From Bacteroidales bacterium (lineage in GTDB: Bacteria > Bacteroidota > Bacteroidia > Bacteroidales > WCHB1-69), in assembly GCA_024400835.1 (NCBI GenBank), contig JAKSMC010000029.1, positions 1 through 42,289 of the forward strand: a DNA stretch of 42,289 nucleotides, read 5' to 3'. Positions 15,002 through 23,272 of the stretch are shown here, piece after piece (position 1 is the first letter of the stretch; each line of letters opens with the position of its first letter). The notes under the pieces are model-generated. The model saw only the letters and a program-made list of their open reading frames with translations. It ran no database searches and was not told where the DNA came from. The translations under genes and the position numbers were made by a program.

Positions 15002-16088
15002 AAGCATCCTCGCTATCCTCGCAATCCTTGCCGTCATCGTTTTTTTAGGATGGTTCTTCTGGGACATTCTCGTGTATATGCTCATTGCATTGGCACTCTC
15101 CTTCTTGGGGAAACCACTCATGCGCCTTCTGTCCAGAATCAAAATCAAAGGCAAACAATTCCCTGTCTCCTTAGCTGCTGCCATAACCCTGGTAGTTATC
15201 GTCATCGCCTTATTTCTGATATTCTACTTCCTCATACCTGTTATTATCCGAGAAGTGACATCCATCATGTCCATTGATCCAACCGCACTCAACGAAGAGT
15301 TCTCCAACTGGCTGGACAAGCTGGACCCCACCCTTCAGAAATTCGGATTTCTCAATAGCGGCGAGCATTTCTCGACCCTAGTCTCCAACGAAATCCAAAA
15401 AGCGTTCATGAAGATCGACATGTCCAATATCGTCAGCGACACCTTCAGCGCAGCCAAAGCCTTCTTTATCGGCCTGTTCTCCGTGTTGTTTATGACCTTC
15501 TTCACGCTTAAAGACCACGGCATATTCTTCAAGATGCTGAAAGAATGGATTCCCACAAAATACAGAGAGAATTTCTCCAACATCCTGGATGCGACGGGCA
15601 AGCAACTCTCTTCCTATTTCATCGGTGTATTTATGGATATGCTCTTCGTCGGTATGATAGAATTCATCCTCTGTCTTATATTCAGAGTGCCGAATGCGCT
15701 ATTGATCGGTGTTGTTGGCGGAGCTTTGAACATCATCCCGTTCGTGGGCCCCATTCTTGCCTGCGCTTTGGGCGTGGTTATCTCTTTGACCTCGTTAATT
15801 CCTACCGATCCTGGCAGTGCCATTCTGCTGAACACCCTGCTCAAAGTCATCATCATCTTCGTTACCACCAAGATGATTGACGACTTCATTCTGCAGCCCA
15901 CCATTTACGGGAAACGCACACAGACACACCCGTTGGAAATCTTCATCGTCATTTTGATGGCAGGCTACGTGGGCGGCGTCTTCGCCATGATATTCGCAGT
16001 GCCGGCATACACCCTCATCCGCACCGTGGTGAAGGAGTTCTTCGGCACCTACTTTTTCTCAGAAGAAGAATCGATAAAAAAGAAATAA
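14985..16088 (+). CDS. AI-2E/PerM family membrane transporter
   Basis: The 367-aa protein has the PerM (AI-2E transporter) layout: two N-terminal membrane helices (about 8-45), another near 60-85, a soluble segment rich in charged residues (about 95-145), then five helices with the family's conserved GVVGGALNIIPFVGPILA and DDFILQPTIYGKRTQTHPLEIFIVILMAGYVGG. PerM proteins export or exchange small molecules; individual substrates are mostly unknown, and the autoinducer-2 name should not be taken literally. The start codon lies inside the last codons of tamB, so the two form one unit. It ends 11 bp from the convergent pnuC gene, with no clear hairpin between. Confidence 0.9.
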   Translation: MKNNSKSILAILAILAVIVFLGWFFWDILVYMLIALALSFLGKPLMRLLSRIKIKGKQFPVSLAAAITLVVIVIALFLIFYFLIPVIIREVTSIMSIDPTALNEEFSNWLDKLDPTLQKFGFLNSGEHFSTLVSNEIQKAFMKIDMSNIVSDTFSAAKAFFIGLFSVLFMTFFTLKDHGIFFKMLKEWIPTKYRENFSNILDATGKQLSSYFIGVFMDMLFVGMIEFILCLIFRVPNALLIGVVGGALNIIPFVGPILACALGVVISLTSLIPTDPGSAILLNTLLKVIIIFVTTKMIDDFILQPTIYGKRTQTHPLEIFIVILMAGYVGGVFAMIFAVPAYTLIRTVVKEFFGTYFFSEEESIKKK

Positions 16089-16099
16089 CTTCAGACAGC

Positions 16100-16735
16100 C
16101 TATTTCGACCACTTGACGTAGCCGTAAAAGCAGTTGATGATCCAAAAGACGTAAAGGGCTATCATGCACCAGTCTTTTACATTTATCCAGACTATGAGCG
16201 TGGTAATATTGACGACCAGCCAATACGCCCATTGTTCCCTATAACGGGTAATCATCAGGATTTGCGCAATGAAGGCCGGAATGGCAGACACAGCATCCAT
16301 AAATGGCTGGGTGTCGTTCGTTGCCCTTAAGATGAAGTAAGAGCCTATAGTACACAATACAAAAGCCATTGCAGATATTATCCAGCCTTTGGCCGACAAA
16401 GCACGGGCCTCCACTTCCGACTCTTCGGAGTTATAATTCGACAGCCAGCTTATCAGCCCAATAATCATCGTGACGAAATAGAACACATTAACCAGGGCTT
16501 CGGCATACAGTTTCTGCTGCATCACCAAAATGGTGTATGTGATGACCTGTACGAAGCCGAAAAAGAACGAGGACATCTTACGCTGGCTGCAGAGCACTAC
16601 CGAACATATTCCAAACAAGCCGCTGACAAATGAGAGCCAGCCGCCTCCGGCAATTGCATATACTACAATCTGCAGCACTATGCCAAACAACAGGAACAAC
16701 CATTCGGAGAGTTCTAATTTCAAAAAGGATTTCAT
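16100..16735 (-). CDS. pnuC: Nicotinamide riboside transporter PnuC
   Basis: PnuC takes up nicotinamide riboside across the inner membrane by facilitated diffusion, trapped by phosphorylation. The 211-aa protein has about seven hydrophobic helices and the family's features: WLSFVSGLFGICSVVLCSQRK near the N-terminus, FFGFVQVITYTILVMQQKLYAEALVNVFYF in the middle, and the YWLVVNITTLIVWINVKDWCMIALYVFW end. It is the last gene of a run that also has nadR (55 bp upstream), which supplies the trapping kinase. The pairing supports the assignment over other PnuC substrates. Confidence 0.94.
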   Translation of the reverse strand: MKSFLKLELSEWLFLLFGIVLQIVVYAIAGGGWLSFVSGLFGICSVVLCSQRKMSSFFFGFVQVITYTILVMQQKLYAEALVNVFYFVTMIIGLISWLSNYNSEESEVEARALSAKGWIISAMAFVLCTIGSYFILRATNDTQPFMDAVSAIPAFIAQILMITRYREQWAYWLVVNITTLIVWINVKDWCMIALYVFWIINCFYGYVKWSK

Positions 16736-16790
16736 AGATTATTATTTAGCTTTCGAAAATCAATATAAAGGAAAGAAAACGGCGCCAAGC

Positions 16791-17951
16791 CTATTGAGCC
16801 TTGCTGCCATACAGTTCCTCGATGTAGGTCTTAACGCGGACAAAATTCTCCCAATATCCGCCGTTGAGCACCTCTACCCTATCACGCCATCCGAACTCAT
16901 CCAAAAGTTCGATTAGGATGTTGAAGTTCTTGTTCCGTTCGTCCATAGACGCCTGGTTCATATAGCGGCACCCGTCATCCACATAATCGTTTTTGGGAGG
17001 CAGGAGGAAAATCTTGTTCCAAACGATTTCGTTTTTCAAATCATGAGCCAGAGAACGCAGAGATTCGTAATCGTCGAGCGTCATATTGATGTTCGCATCA
17101 TCGGCATACGATTTGGCGTACATCAAAGTAACGACATTATCGGTATCACTTACCACGACACCGTTATTGGCGCGACTATTTATTTTCTGAAGCAGGTCGC
17201 GGCGTTGTTCAATAAGAAACTCCCGGAAGTCGGACACCATCAATTCCGCATCCGCCTTATCGTTTTGAATCATATAAGTACGGGCGAACTCCTCGACGTA
17301 AGGAAGGCTGAAATAGGTGGCGATATCGCGTGTCAACGTGGACTTCCCCTCACTGGCAGTACCAGTGATGAGGATATTGGTGCTGAGGCTGGGGCGGAAA
17401 GTCCAGGCTATCTTGTTCCAATGAAGGGCGGGATTTTCACGAATCTCCTCAGCGGAAATCTTGACAACCTTATCCATCAATACAATGCTTGATGTTTGAG
17501 GATGTGTAATTTTAGGATGATTTTGAAGGAGTGACGATTTCTGCAATGCCTGTAAATCGTCTTGGTACTTTTGTTCGCCCACGTACCAAAAATAATGGGT
17601 GGAATCTTGAAAGAAATAAGATTCCTCCCCACGTTGCTTTACATCCTGTTCCATAAGTCGGGCGATCTGGCTGGTCCAAACCGACCAATTATTGGAAGAC
17701 ATGCTCTCATCAATTCCCAATTCTGAGTCGTTTACGAGCAGGACGCGGACTTGTTCGTCATCATGAAAGAGTTTCTTCACCAAGGTGAAGCGTGTTTTCA
17801 AGGGCAGATTTATTTGTCGGGCACGGGGTTCGTCATTGTAACCACACACCACGACATAGCAGCAGTCATTCTCCTTTTTGGCCCGCATAACAGCATCAAG
17901 ATGGCCTTGGTGCATGGGGCAATAACCGCCGAAACAAATGCCGACTTTCAT
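16791..17951 (-). CDS. nadR: Bifunctional NMN adenylyltransferase / nicotinamide riboside kinase (NadR-type)
   Basis: The 386-aa protein has two enzyme domains. The first is an NMN adenylyltransferase with the HxGH motif MHQGH (residues 13-17) and the GICFGGYCPMHQGHLD context. The second is an ATP-dependent ribosylnicotinamide kinase with Walker A GTASEGKST (about 197-205). The N-terminal helix-turn-helix of enterobacterial NadR is absent, so it should be an enzyme only, not a repressor. Together the domains turn nicotinamide riboside into NMN and then NAD. Its start codon overlaps the gpmA stop by one base (TAATG), and pnuC follows it, giving uptake and salvage in one transcript. Confidence 0.94.
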   Translation of the reverse strand: MKVGICFGGYCPMHQGHLDAVMRAKKENDCCYVVVCGYNDEPRARQINLPLKTRFTLVKKLFHDDEQVRVLLVNDSELGIDESMSSNNWSVWTSQIARLMEQDVKQRGEESYFFQDSTHYFWYVGEQKYQDDLQALQKSSLLQNHPKITHPQTSSIVLMDKVVKISAEEIRENPALHWNKIAWTFRPSLSTNILITGTASEGKSTLTRDIATYFSLPYVEEFARTYMIQNDKADAELMVSDFREFLIEQRRDLLQKINSRANNGVVVSDTDNVVTLMYAKSYADDANINMTLDDYESLRSLAHDLKNEIVWNKIFLLPPKNDYVDDGCRYMNQASMDERNKNFNILIELLDEFGWRDRVEVLNGGYWENFVRVKTYIEELYGSKAQ

Positions 17952-18709
17952 TAGTGGGCTAACATTTTCGTCTGATTGGCAACGCTCTCCTGCTTTGCCT
18001 TGAGTTCTTCCTCGGAGAGTCCGATATAGCGGTCGCTGATGACCTGCATTTCATCATCGAGTTCCATGAGATACGGAACGCCCGTGGGGATATTCAGTTT
18101 CACGATTTCCTCATTGGACATATTCTTCATAAACTTGATGATACCGCGGATACTGTTGCCGTGGGCCACGACAAGTACTTCCTTGTATTGTCTGAGGCTT
18201 TCGACGATGCTGACGTTCCAGAGCGGGATAATGCGGCGGGTAGCGTCAGCCAAGGATTCGGTGCCTGGGCGGGCAGCCTTATACTTAATACCTTGGTAGC
18301 GAATGTCGTACTTCGGGTGTCTGGGGTCGTCATCAGGGATGGGGGCTGGGGCGACATCATAGCTGCGGCGCCACAGCGTGACGTTTTCCTCACCATAGTC
18401 CTGAACAGCCTGGGCCTTGTTCTGGCCTTGCAGCATGCCGTAATGTTTTTCGTTCAAACGCCAAGTCTTCTCAACGGGCAGCCATAATCTGTCCATCTCT
18501 TCCAAAACATAGTTCAGCGTCTTGATGGCACGCTTCAGGAAAGAAGTGTAAGTATATCGGATATCCAATCCGGATTCTTTCAAAATACGACCGGCCTGTT
18601 TTGCCTCTTCAACGCCTTGTGGTGTGAGGTCCACATCCGTCCAACCGGTAAACTGGTTCGAAAGATTCCATTCGCTTTGTCCGTGTCGTATGAGAATAAG
18701 TTTGTACAT
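17951..18709 (-). CDS. gpmA: 2,3-bisphosphoglycerate-dependent phosphoglycerate mutase
   Basis: GpmA interconverts 3- and 2-phosphoglycerate in glycolysis through a phosphohistidine. The 252-aa protein has the phospho-acceptor motif LIRHGQSEWNLSNQFTGW near residues 5-22, the ERHYG-type site as NEKHYGMLQGQNK, and the second catalytic His in VVAHGNSIRGI. Length is normal. It lies between panD and nadR in a minus-strand run; the one-base overlap with nadR implies translational coupling. A glycolysis gene among cofactor genes is a neighbourhood feature, not evidence for a different function. Confidence 0.96.
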   Translation of the reverse strand: MYKLILIRHGQSEWNLSNQFTGWTDVDLTPQGVEEAKQAGRILKESGLDIRYTYTSFLKRAIKTLNYVLEEMDRLWLPVEKTWRLNEKHYGMLQGQNKAQAVQDYGEENVTLWRRSYDVAPAPIPDDDPRHPKYDIRYQGIKYKAARPGTESLADATRRIIPLWNVSIVESLRQYKEVLVVAHGNSIRGIIKFMKNMSNEEIVKLNIPTGVPYLMELDDEMQVISDRYIGLSEEELKAKQESVANQTKMLAH

Positions 18710-18789
18710 GTCTTTTAAGGTTTGTGGTTAATGGATTGGCTGGCACATTGTCAGACCTACATAGATTAGGGTTTGCGAGCCGAGCAAGT

Positions 18790-19134
18790 TTAGATTTTGT
18801 TGTTTTTGTCAGGGAAGATAATCCAGGGTTTGAAGTGTTTGGCATCTTCGAAATCCATAGAGCAATAGGAGATGATGACGAGGACGTCGCCGACGCAGGC
18901 TTTGCGCGCGGCAGGGCCGTTGAGGCAGATAACGCCGGAATCCTTAGCGCCTTTGATGACATACGTTTCCAGACGTTCGCCGTTGTTCACATTCAGGACC
19001 TGCACCTTCTCGTTTTCAATCATGTTCGCAGCCTCCATGAGGGTTTCGTCAATAGTGATGCTGCCCACGTAGTTCAGGTTAGCTTCGGTAACAGTAACTT
19101 TGTGTATTTTAGATTTTAAGAGTTCTATTGTCAT
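18790..19134 (-). CDS. panD: Aspartate 1-decarboxylase precursor PanD
   Basis: PanD makes beta-alanine from aspartate for pantothenate. It is made as a precursor that cleaves itself between Gly24 and Ser25, leaving a pyruvoyl group. With the start at [12 protein letters not shown] (19134) the YVGS site falls exactly at residues 22-25, which is why this ATG is preferred to one two codons upstream. The protein is then 114 aa with conserved [14 protein letters not shown] and [16 protein letters not shown] ([14 protein letters not shown]) stretches. It sits 56 bp after panC, whose product uses the beta-alanine. Confidence 0.96.
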   Translation of the reverse strand: MTIELLKSKIHKVTVTEANLNYVGSITIDETLMEAANMIENEKVQVLNVNNGERLETYVIKGAKDSGVICLNGPAARKACVGDVLVIISYCSMDFEDAKHFKPWIIFPDKNNKI

Positions 19135-19190
19135 ATCCAATAATTTTGAAAGACGAGGAAGTACCCATCTCTCAATGCTAAATTCTCAAT

Positions 19191-20021
19191 TTATTTATAT
19201 CTAATGTTGTCAATCAATCTGACTTCGCCGACATAGACGGTGATGAAGCCCATAACGCCTTGGGCGTCAGCCAAGGAATTAACAGTTTGCAGGGTCAGGT
19301 CATCTGCGATTTCGAAGTAGTCGAGTTTGAAAGCGTCGATTTTTCCGATTTCAGATTCAACGAAAGCCTTGATTTGAGGCACATCGGGCTGTTGTTTGGA
19401 GGCTTCGAGGATTCTGTGGATATTGGCAGCGAGTTCGAACTGCTCAGGAGTGAGGAGGCGATTGCGGGAGCTCATAGCCAAGCCGTTAGGTTCGCGCACG
19501 ATGGGGCACGGAACGATTTCCGACTGGATGTCGCAAATGCGTACCAGCTGGCGGATGACAGCAATCTGCTGATAGTCCTTTTCACCGAAATAGGCCTTAT
19601 GAGGATTTGTCCACTTGAGCAGGCGTCCAACGATGACACCCACGCCATTGAAATGGCCGGGGCGGGCAGCTCCTTCCATCACCTCTTCAACCGGACCGTA
19701 GTGATATTCCTCTGTCGGAGGCGTCGGGAAGACTTCCTCTACGGAAGGGGCGAAAACATAGTCTGCCAAATCACCAATCAACTGCACATCGCTATCCAAA
19801 GTGCGGGGATATTTGCGCAGGTCATCCGGGTTGTTGAATTGAACGGGGTTCACGAAAATGGACACGAAAACGACATCGTTTTCCTCTCTGGCTCTGCGAA
19901 TCAGGGAAAGATGGCCTTCATGAAGGGCGCCCATAGTAGGCACCAAACCGATGGTTTTGCCTTCGCCGCGCAACGCAGCCGCCGTCTTAACTAATTCATT
20001 AACAGTATTAATAACTAACAT
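19191..20021 (-). CDS. panC: Pantothenate synthetase PanC
   Basis: PanC joins pantoate and beta-alanine with ATP to give pantothenate. The 276-aa protein shows the nucleotidyltransferase HIGH motif in PTMGALHEGHLSLIR (about 28-42), VFVSIFVNPVQF, GEKDYQQ and MSSRNRLL. It leads the run panC-panD-gpmA-nadR-pnuC, with a -7 promoter box at 20057-20064. No panB is in the window, so pantoate must come from elsewhere. Confidence 0.97.
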   Translation of the reverse strand: MLVINTVNELVKTAAALRGEGKTIGLVPTMGALHEGHLSLIRRAREENDVVFVSIFVNPVQFNNPDDLRKYPRTLDSDVQLIGDLADYVFAPSVEEVFPTPPTEEYHYGPVEEVMEGAARPGHFNGVGVIVGRLLKWTNPHKAYFGEKDYQQIAVIRQLVRICDIQSEIVPCPIVREPNGLAMSSRNRLLTPEQFELAANIHRILEASKQQPDVPQIKAFVESEIGKIDAFKLDYFEIADDLTLQTVNSLADAQGVMGFITVYVGEVRLIDNIRYK

Positions 20022-20056
20022 TTCTAGTAAAAGGTATTGGTTTTGAAAAAAGTTGG

Positions 20057-20064
20057 CAAAAATA
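20057..20064 (-). promoter_or_regulatory. -7 box for the panC operon
   Basis: Reads TATTTTTG on the minus strand, 36 bp before the panC ATG, matching TAnnTTTG. It lies in the 58-bp gap after the upstream GHKL gene, so the panC run has its own promoter. Confidence 0.55.
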
Positions 20065-20079
20065 CACTTTTTCCCTTAT

Positions 20080-20613
20080 TTATTTGATATTTTCGACAAT
20101 CATCTCTTTCAGAGATTCAATGACATCAGGATCATTGATAGACATACCGTCCAAAATCTCATACACCTCATCCGTATCGAGCAGATAATCGACCTCTTCA
20201 TCTCTTTTATAATGGAAGAAGAAGCGGATATCGGGGTTGGCCGAGATAGTAAGGACCATAGTGCCGGCGAGGTCACCCATCGGCGGGGTGTCCAAGTGCG
20301 TCAATCCGAACACCGCCGTCACCGTAGTGCCGACGCCCACCGCAGACTCGATGTTCATAGAACCGCCCGTCTGCTCCGTGTTCTGCTTCAACAAAGGAAG
20401 TCCCAAACCCACCTTGCGGGTAGTCCGCGTCGTGAAGAACGGGTTGATGACCTTCTGTACAGTTTCGGCATCCATACCGCAGCCGTTATCCTTAAAAATA
20501 AGGGTTAATGTATCTTTGGCACTGTCCAACAAGACCTCCAGAGTAATCTCCGTGGCTTTAGCGCGTGTGGAGTTTTGCAGGATGTCCATGATGTGCATTG
20601 ACAAATCCTTCAT
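20080..20613 (-). CDS. Small GHKL ATPase-domain protein (anti-sigma/RsbW-like)
   Basis: The 177-aa protein is a stand-alone histidine-kinase-type ATP-binding domain: N-box HIMDILQNSTRAKA (about 7-20), G1 DNGCGMD (about 42-48), VINPFFTTR, and G2 VGLGLPLLKQNTEQTGG (about 68-84). It has no dimerisation or phospho-acceptor domain. It follows the DRTGG gene by 3 bp and is the third member of a PHP-DRTGG-GHKL set. In anaerobes this set commonly accompanies the genes for electron-bifurcating [FeFe] hydrogenase, where its role is unproven. A C-terminal ~45-residue tail (DEEVDYLLDTDEVYEILDG) is acidic and specific to this subgroup. Confidence 0.85.
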   Translation of the reverse strand: MKDLSMHIMDILQNSTRAKATEITLEVLLDSAKDTLTLIFKDNGCGMDAETVQKVINPFFTTRTTRKVGLGLPLLKQNTEQTGGSMNIESAVGVGTTVTAVFGLTHLDTPPMGDLAGTMVLTISANPDIRFFFHYKRDEEVDYLLDTDEVYEILDGMSINDPDVIESLKEMIVENIK

Positions 20614-20616
20614 GGC

Positions 20617-20952
20617 TTAGGCATTCAAAAGTTCGTAGATTTTGCCGGCGGTTTCGAAAGTCTGCTCAGTGGTTCCCAATACGGGGATATCCTCTTCTTT
20701 GGCTTGTTCCAGCATATCTTCGTCGGGTTGGCTGCCTTTGACAAGCACAACGCAGGCCAGTTCCTTCAGAGAAGCAATGGCAATGACGTTCTTGTGGGTC
20801 TGCAAGGTAACCCAGACGTTCCCCTCCTGGGCAAAGCCCATCACATCACTCAGCAAGTCGGAAACATAGCCGCCTTTGATTTCAGTATCCAGTTTGTCCT
20901 CACCACAGAAAACCGTGAGGTTCATTTTCTCGATTAGTTCTTTTACAGTCAT
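20617..20952 (-). CDS. DRTGG domain-containing protein
   Basis: The 111-aa protein is a single DRTGG domain, with an IKGGYVSDLLSDVMGFAQEGNVWVTLQTH core (the DRTGG position is occupied by IKGGY) and ending in GTTEQTFETAGKIYELL. Such domains fold like the HPr kinase N-domain and are thought to bind a small ligand. It lies between the PHP and GHKL genes on the same strand, 3 bp from the latter. The enzyme-like label 'serine kinase' used for some relatives is not supported, as there is no P-loop. Confidence 0.85.
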   Translation of the reverse strand: MTVKELIEKMNLTVFCGEDKLDTEIKGGYVSDLLSDVMGFAQEGNVWVTLQTHKNVIAIASLKELACVVLVKGSQPDEDMLEQAKEEDIPVLGTTEQTFETAGKIYELLNA

Positions 20953-21017
20953 TGTATTTAATGTGTTAATTTGTTAATGCGATATTTATCATAAAAACCC
21001 ATCCCTTCATCAACCAA

Positions 21018-21076
21018 GACGTGCCGTTGCCGATTCGTGCCGCCGAAGCATAATTTTACGGTGGCTTTGGCACGTC
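21018..21076. other. Nested hairpin between the PHP and DRTGG genes
   Basis: Perfect 8-bp outer arms (GACGTGCC at 21018-21025, GGCACGTC at 21069-21076) enclose a second 7-bp stem (21039-21045 with 21059-21065). The outer arm contains the GACG...CGTC word seen in other intergenic hairpins of this window. There is no T-run; it may lower expression of the distal genes or be a dispersed element. Confidence 0.45.
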
Positions 21077-21079
21077 TCT

Positions 21080-21116
21080 ATCGTTTCATCCCTCCATCGT
21101 TTCATCTCTCCATCTC
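21080..21116 (-). repeat. 8-bp periodic word array overlapping the 3' end of the PHP gene
   Basis: ATC words (GAT on the minus strand) fall at 21080, 21088, 21096, 21104 and 21112, exactly 8 bp apart. The array supplies the last codons of the PHP gene (LEMER and stop), so the repeat has become coding. Confidence 0.65.
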
Positions 21117-21851
21117 CAGTAGCACGCGTCTTCCGTTTTCCCCATGCAGAGCCATTTTGATTTCCTCAAAGCTACGAGTTTCCATCTCGAAGTAGCAGGG
21201 GGCCGTTCCAACCACATCCGGCAGATGGGCATCCGAGCTTCTGGTGAACATCTTGTTCTTAAGATATTTATGTGTTTTCAAAATTTCTTCTTTATTCCCG
21301 TGTTTGGAAATTTCAACGGCATCGTATTCCAAGTCGAAGGGTATGAAGCCCAATTGGCTGATCAAGCTGGTCGTTGTTTTATCAATATGAGCAGGGACAA
21401 ACAATCCTCCGATGGAGTGCACGAAATCCGCAATTTGGTTGACTGTCTGGTCGATAGCGGAAGTCAGCAGCTTAGGTTCTTCGTAGATAATGTTGAAGTC
21501 CTCGTCAATCTGCACCTGGTCGCCGAAGATATCAGGATTGTTTGGGATATCGGGAAGATGTTCGTCAAGATAGGCCTGCAGTTTGTCCAAAGCTTCATGG
21601 TCAGGCATGTAAGCCAAGCAGTGGGCTTCTTCCTTGGTTGTAATCTCCGCACCGCACAGCACGAAGATGTCGCGATTGTGCGAATAGTGCTCTGCCAGGC
21701 GGCAGTGACGAGTGGAGTTGTGATCGGTAATTGCAATCACATCTATACCTTTTTCCAAAGCCAGCGCTATGATATTATCTGGTGTCATCTCCAAGTCACC
21801 ACAAGGAGAAAACAACGTATGGTTATGTAAGTCAGCTTTGTAAATATGCAC
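21102..21851 (-). CDS. PHP domain-containing metal-dependent hydrolase
   Basis: The 249-aa protein is a PHP-fold phosphoesterase: ADLHNHTLFSPCGD (motif I metal His residues), VIAITDHNSTRH (motif II), and the ITKHGN/SSDAHLPDVVG type motifs (SKHGNKEE, RSSDAHLPDV) toward the C-terminus. These His/Asp ligands hold a three-metal site. It begins the PHP-DRTGG-GHKL set and has a TAAATTTG promoter box at 21876-21883. The substrate is unknown; in hydrogenase-linked operons the role is also unproven. The last five residues are encoded by a repeat array. Confidence 0.88.
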   Translation of the reverse strand: MHIYKADLHNHTLFSPCGDLEMTPDNIIALALEKGIDVIAITDHNSTRHCRLAEHYSHNRDIFVLCGAEITTKEEAHCLAYMPDHEALDKLQAYLDEHLPDIPNNPDIFGDQVQIDEDFNIIYEEPKLLTSAIDQTVNQIADFVHSIGGLFVPAHIDKTTTSLISQLGFIPFDLEYDAVEISKHGNKEEILKTHKYLKNKMFTRSSDAHLPDVVGTAPCYFEMETRSFEEIKMALHGENGRRVLLEMER

Positions 21852-21875
21852 GGTTCATTGTTTTTTAATGGGCCG

Positions 21876-21883
21876 CAAATTTA
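21876..21883 (-). promoter_or_regulatory. -7 box for the PHP-DRTGG-GHKL genes
   Basis: Reads TAAATTTG on the minus strand, 25 bp before the PHP ATG, matching TAnnTTTG and followed by the GCGGCC often seen at Bacteroidota starts. Confidence 0.5.
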
Positions 21884-21951
21884 ATAAAAAAGTAGTAAGG
21901 GACAAGGTCTCAAGCAAACAATTTTCAAATAATAATATTATTGTATAATAT

Positions 21952-21982
21952 AAAAAGAGGCGTCACCTGTGGGTGCCGCCTC
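21952..21982 (-). terminator. Rho-independent terminator after lysC
   Basis: On the minus strand a GC-rich hairpin (GAGGCG.CACC / GGTG.CGCCTC with a 4-nt loop) is followed by TTTTTAT. It lies 28 bp beyond the lysC stop, closing the T9SS cargo-M28-lysC operon. Confidence 0.8.
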
Positions 21983-22009
21983 AAAATATATGGAAAATAC
22001 TAATATTCA

Positions 22010-23272
22010 TTATTTTACCGCAAACTGAATCGTCGCGCGGCTGGTCTGTCTCAAAATCATTTCGCGGTTTTGAAGCACTTTGTCAATAGAAGCCTCCGTA
22101 TAATGGCGGATAGTAATCAACTGAACATTTTCGTTGTACTTCACCTTGTATTTGCCCTGTAATGCCTCAATGCACTTGGGCACACGTTCCTTATCCATAT
22201 CGGTACAAACCGAGAAGCTCAGTGCTGAATTCTGCATCATATTGATTTTGATACGATATTTCGAGAGCACCTCGAAAATTTCCGACAGGTTGTCGACTGC
22301 GATAAATGAGAAATCACGGGGGAAAATGGAAATCAGGATTTGATTGTCCTTCACGATGTAGGAAGGGATATCGGCATCCATGTCGCAAGCGGATATCACG
22401 CTGCCTTCGGCTTCGGGCTGGAAGAAGGATTTCACGTAAAGCGGGATCTGCTTGTTCTGAAGCGGTTTCAGCGTCTTGGGATGGATAATGGAAGCGCCGT
22501 AATAGGAGAGTTCCACAGCCTCTTCGTATGGGATTTTGTCAAGTTTTACAGCATCGGGGAAGCGCTTGGGATCGGCATTGAGCAAGCCGGGCACATCTTT
22601 CCAGATGGTAACGCTTTCTGCGTCTAAGGCGTAGGCCATGATGGCTGCGGAGTAGTCGGAGCCCTCGCGTCCCAGCGTTGTCGTCAGATTTTCAGCCGTG
22701 CCGCCGATAAATCCTTGAGTGAGCACCACCCTACCCTGTTGGAAGCTATTGGCGACAGCCTCACGAATTTGGATGGCAGAAATCTCCCAATCCACATGAC
22801 CCTCTCTGAAGACGGAATCGGTTCGGACGAGGCGACGCGCATCGAGCCAGGTGTTCGGGATGCCCGCCAGGTTCAGATAACCGGATATCAACGTCGTTGA
22901 AAGCAGTTCCCCGTAACTGACGATTTGGTCATAGTCAAAGTCGTAGCTGCTGGACGGAGCCATCGAGAGGCGGGTGCGCAGTTGCTGGAAAAGCGTGCGG
23001 AGTTTGTCCAAAATGCAGCCCGGGTCAGGCACCAACTGTATGGCGACCTGCTCATGTTGTTGCTGCAGTTGGTCAACCAACGTGGGGACCTGTGCAGGAT
23101 TGTGATAATATGCATCCAGGACCTTTTCCAAGAAGTTCGTGGTTTTGCCCATAGCGGAAATCACCACCACGAGGTTGTCTTCGGGAAAGAGACGTAAAAT
23201 GTTATGGAGATTTTCAATGGCAGGAGCGTCCTTCACGGAGGCACCGCCAAACTTGAAGATTTTAACTTGCAT
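22010..23272 (-). CDS. lysC: Aspartate kinase (monofunctional)
   Basis: Aspartate kinase makes aspartyl phosphate for lysine, threonine and methionine synthesis. The start is the ATG at 23270-23272 giving MQVKIFKFGGASVKD, the classic aspartokinase N-terminus; a longer open frame to 23368 lies inside the upstream gene and is rejected. The 420-aa protein has the FKFGGASVKDA and LTQGFIGG, GREGSDYSAAI and WKDVPGLLNADP motifs of the kinase domain, then a C-terminal ACT region (ISIFPRDFSFIA, MMQNSALSFSVCTD) for feedback control. There is no fused homoserine dehydrogenase. Its start overlaps the stop of the M28 gene by one base (TAATG). Confidence 0.95.
   Translation of the reverse strand: MQVKIFKFGGASVKDAPAIENLHNILRLFPEDNLVVVISAMGKTTNFLEKVLDAYYHNPAQVPTLVDQLQQQHEQVAIQLVPDPGCILDKLRTLFQQLRTRLSMAPSSSYDFDYDQIVSYGELLSTTLISGYLNLAGIPNTWLDARRLVRTDSVFREGHVDWEISAIQIREAVANSFQQGRVVLTQGFIGGTAENLTTTLGREGSDYSAAIMAYALDAESVTIWKDVPGLLNADPKRFPDAVKLDKIPYEEAVELSYYGASIIHPKTLKPLQNKQIPLYVKSFFQPEAEGSVISACDMDADIPSYIVKDNQILISIFPRDFSFIAVDNLSEIFEVLSKYRIKINMMQNSALSFSVCTDMDKERVPKCIEALQGKYKVKYNENVQLITIRHYTEASIDKVLQNREMILRQTSRATIQFAVK

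Noticed and set aside
20953..21101. Riboswitch between the PHP and DRTGG genes
   Set aside because: There is a nested hairpin, but no recognisable aptamer core, and the downstream genes are not typical riboswitch targets.
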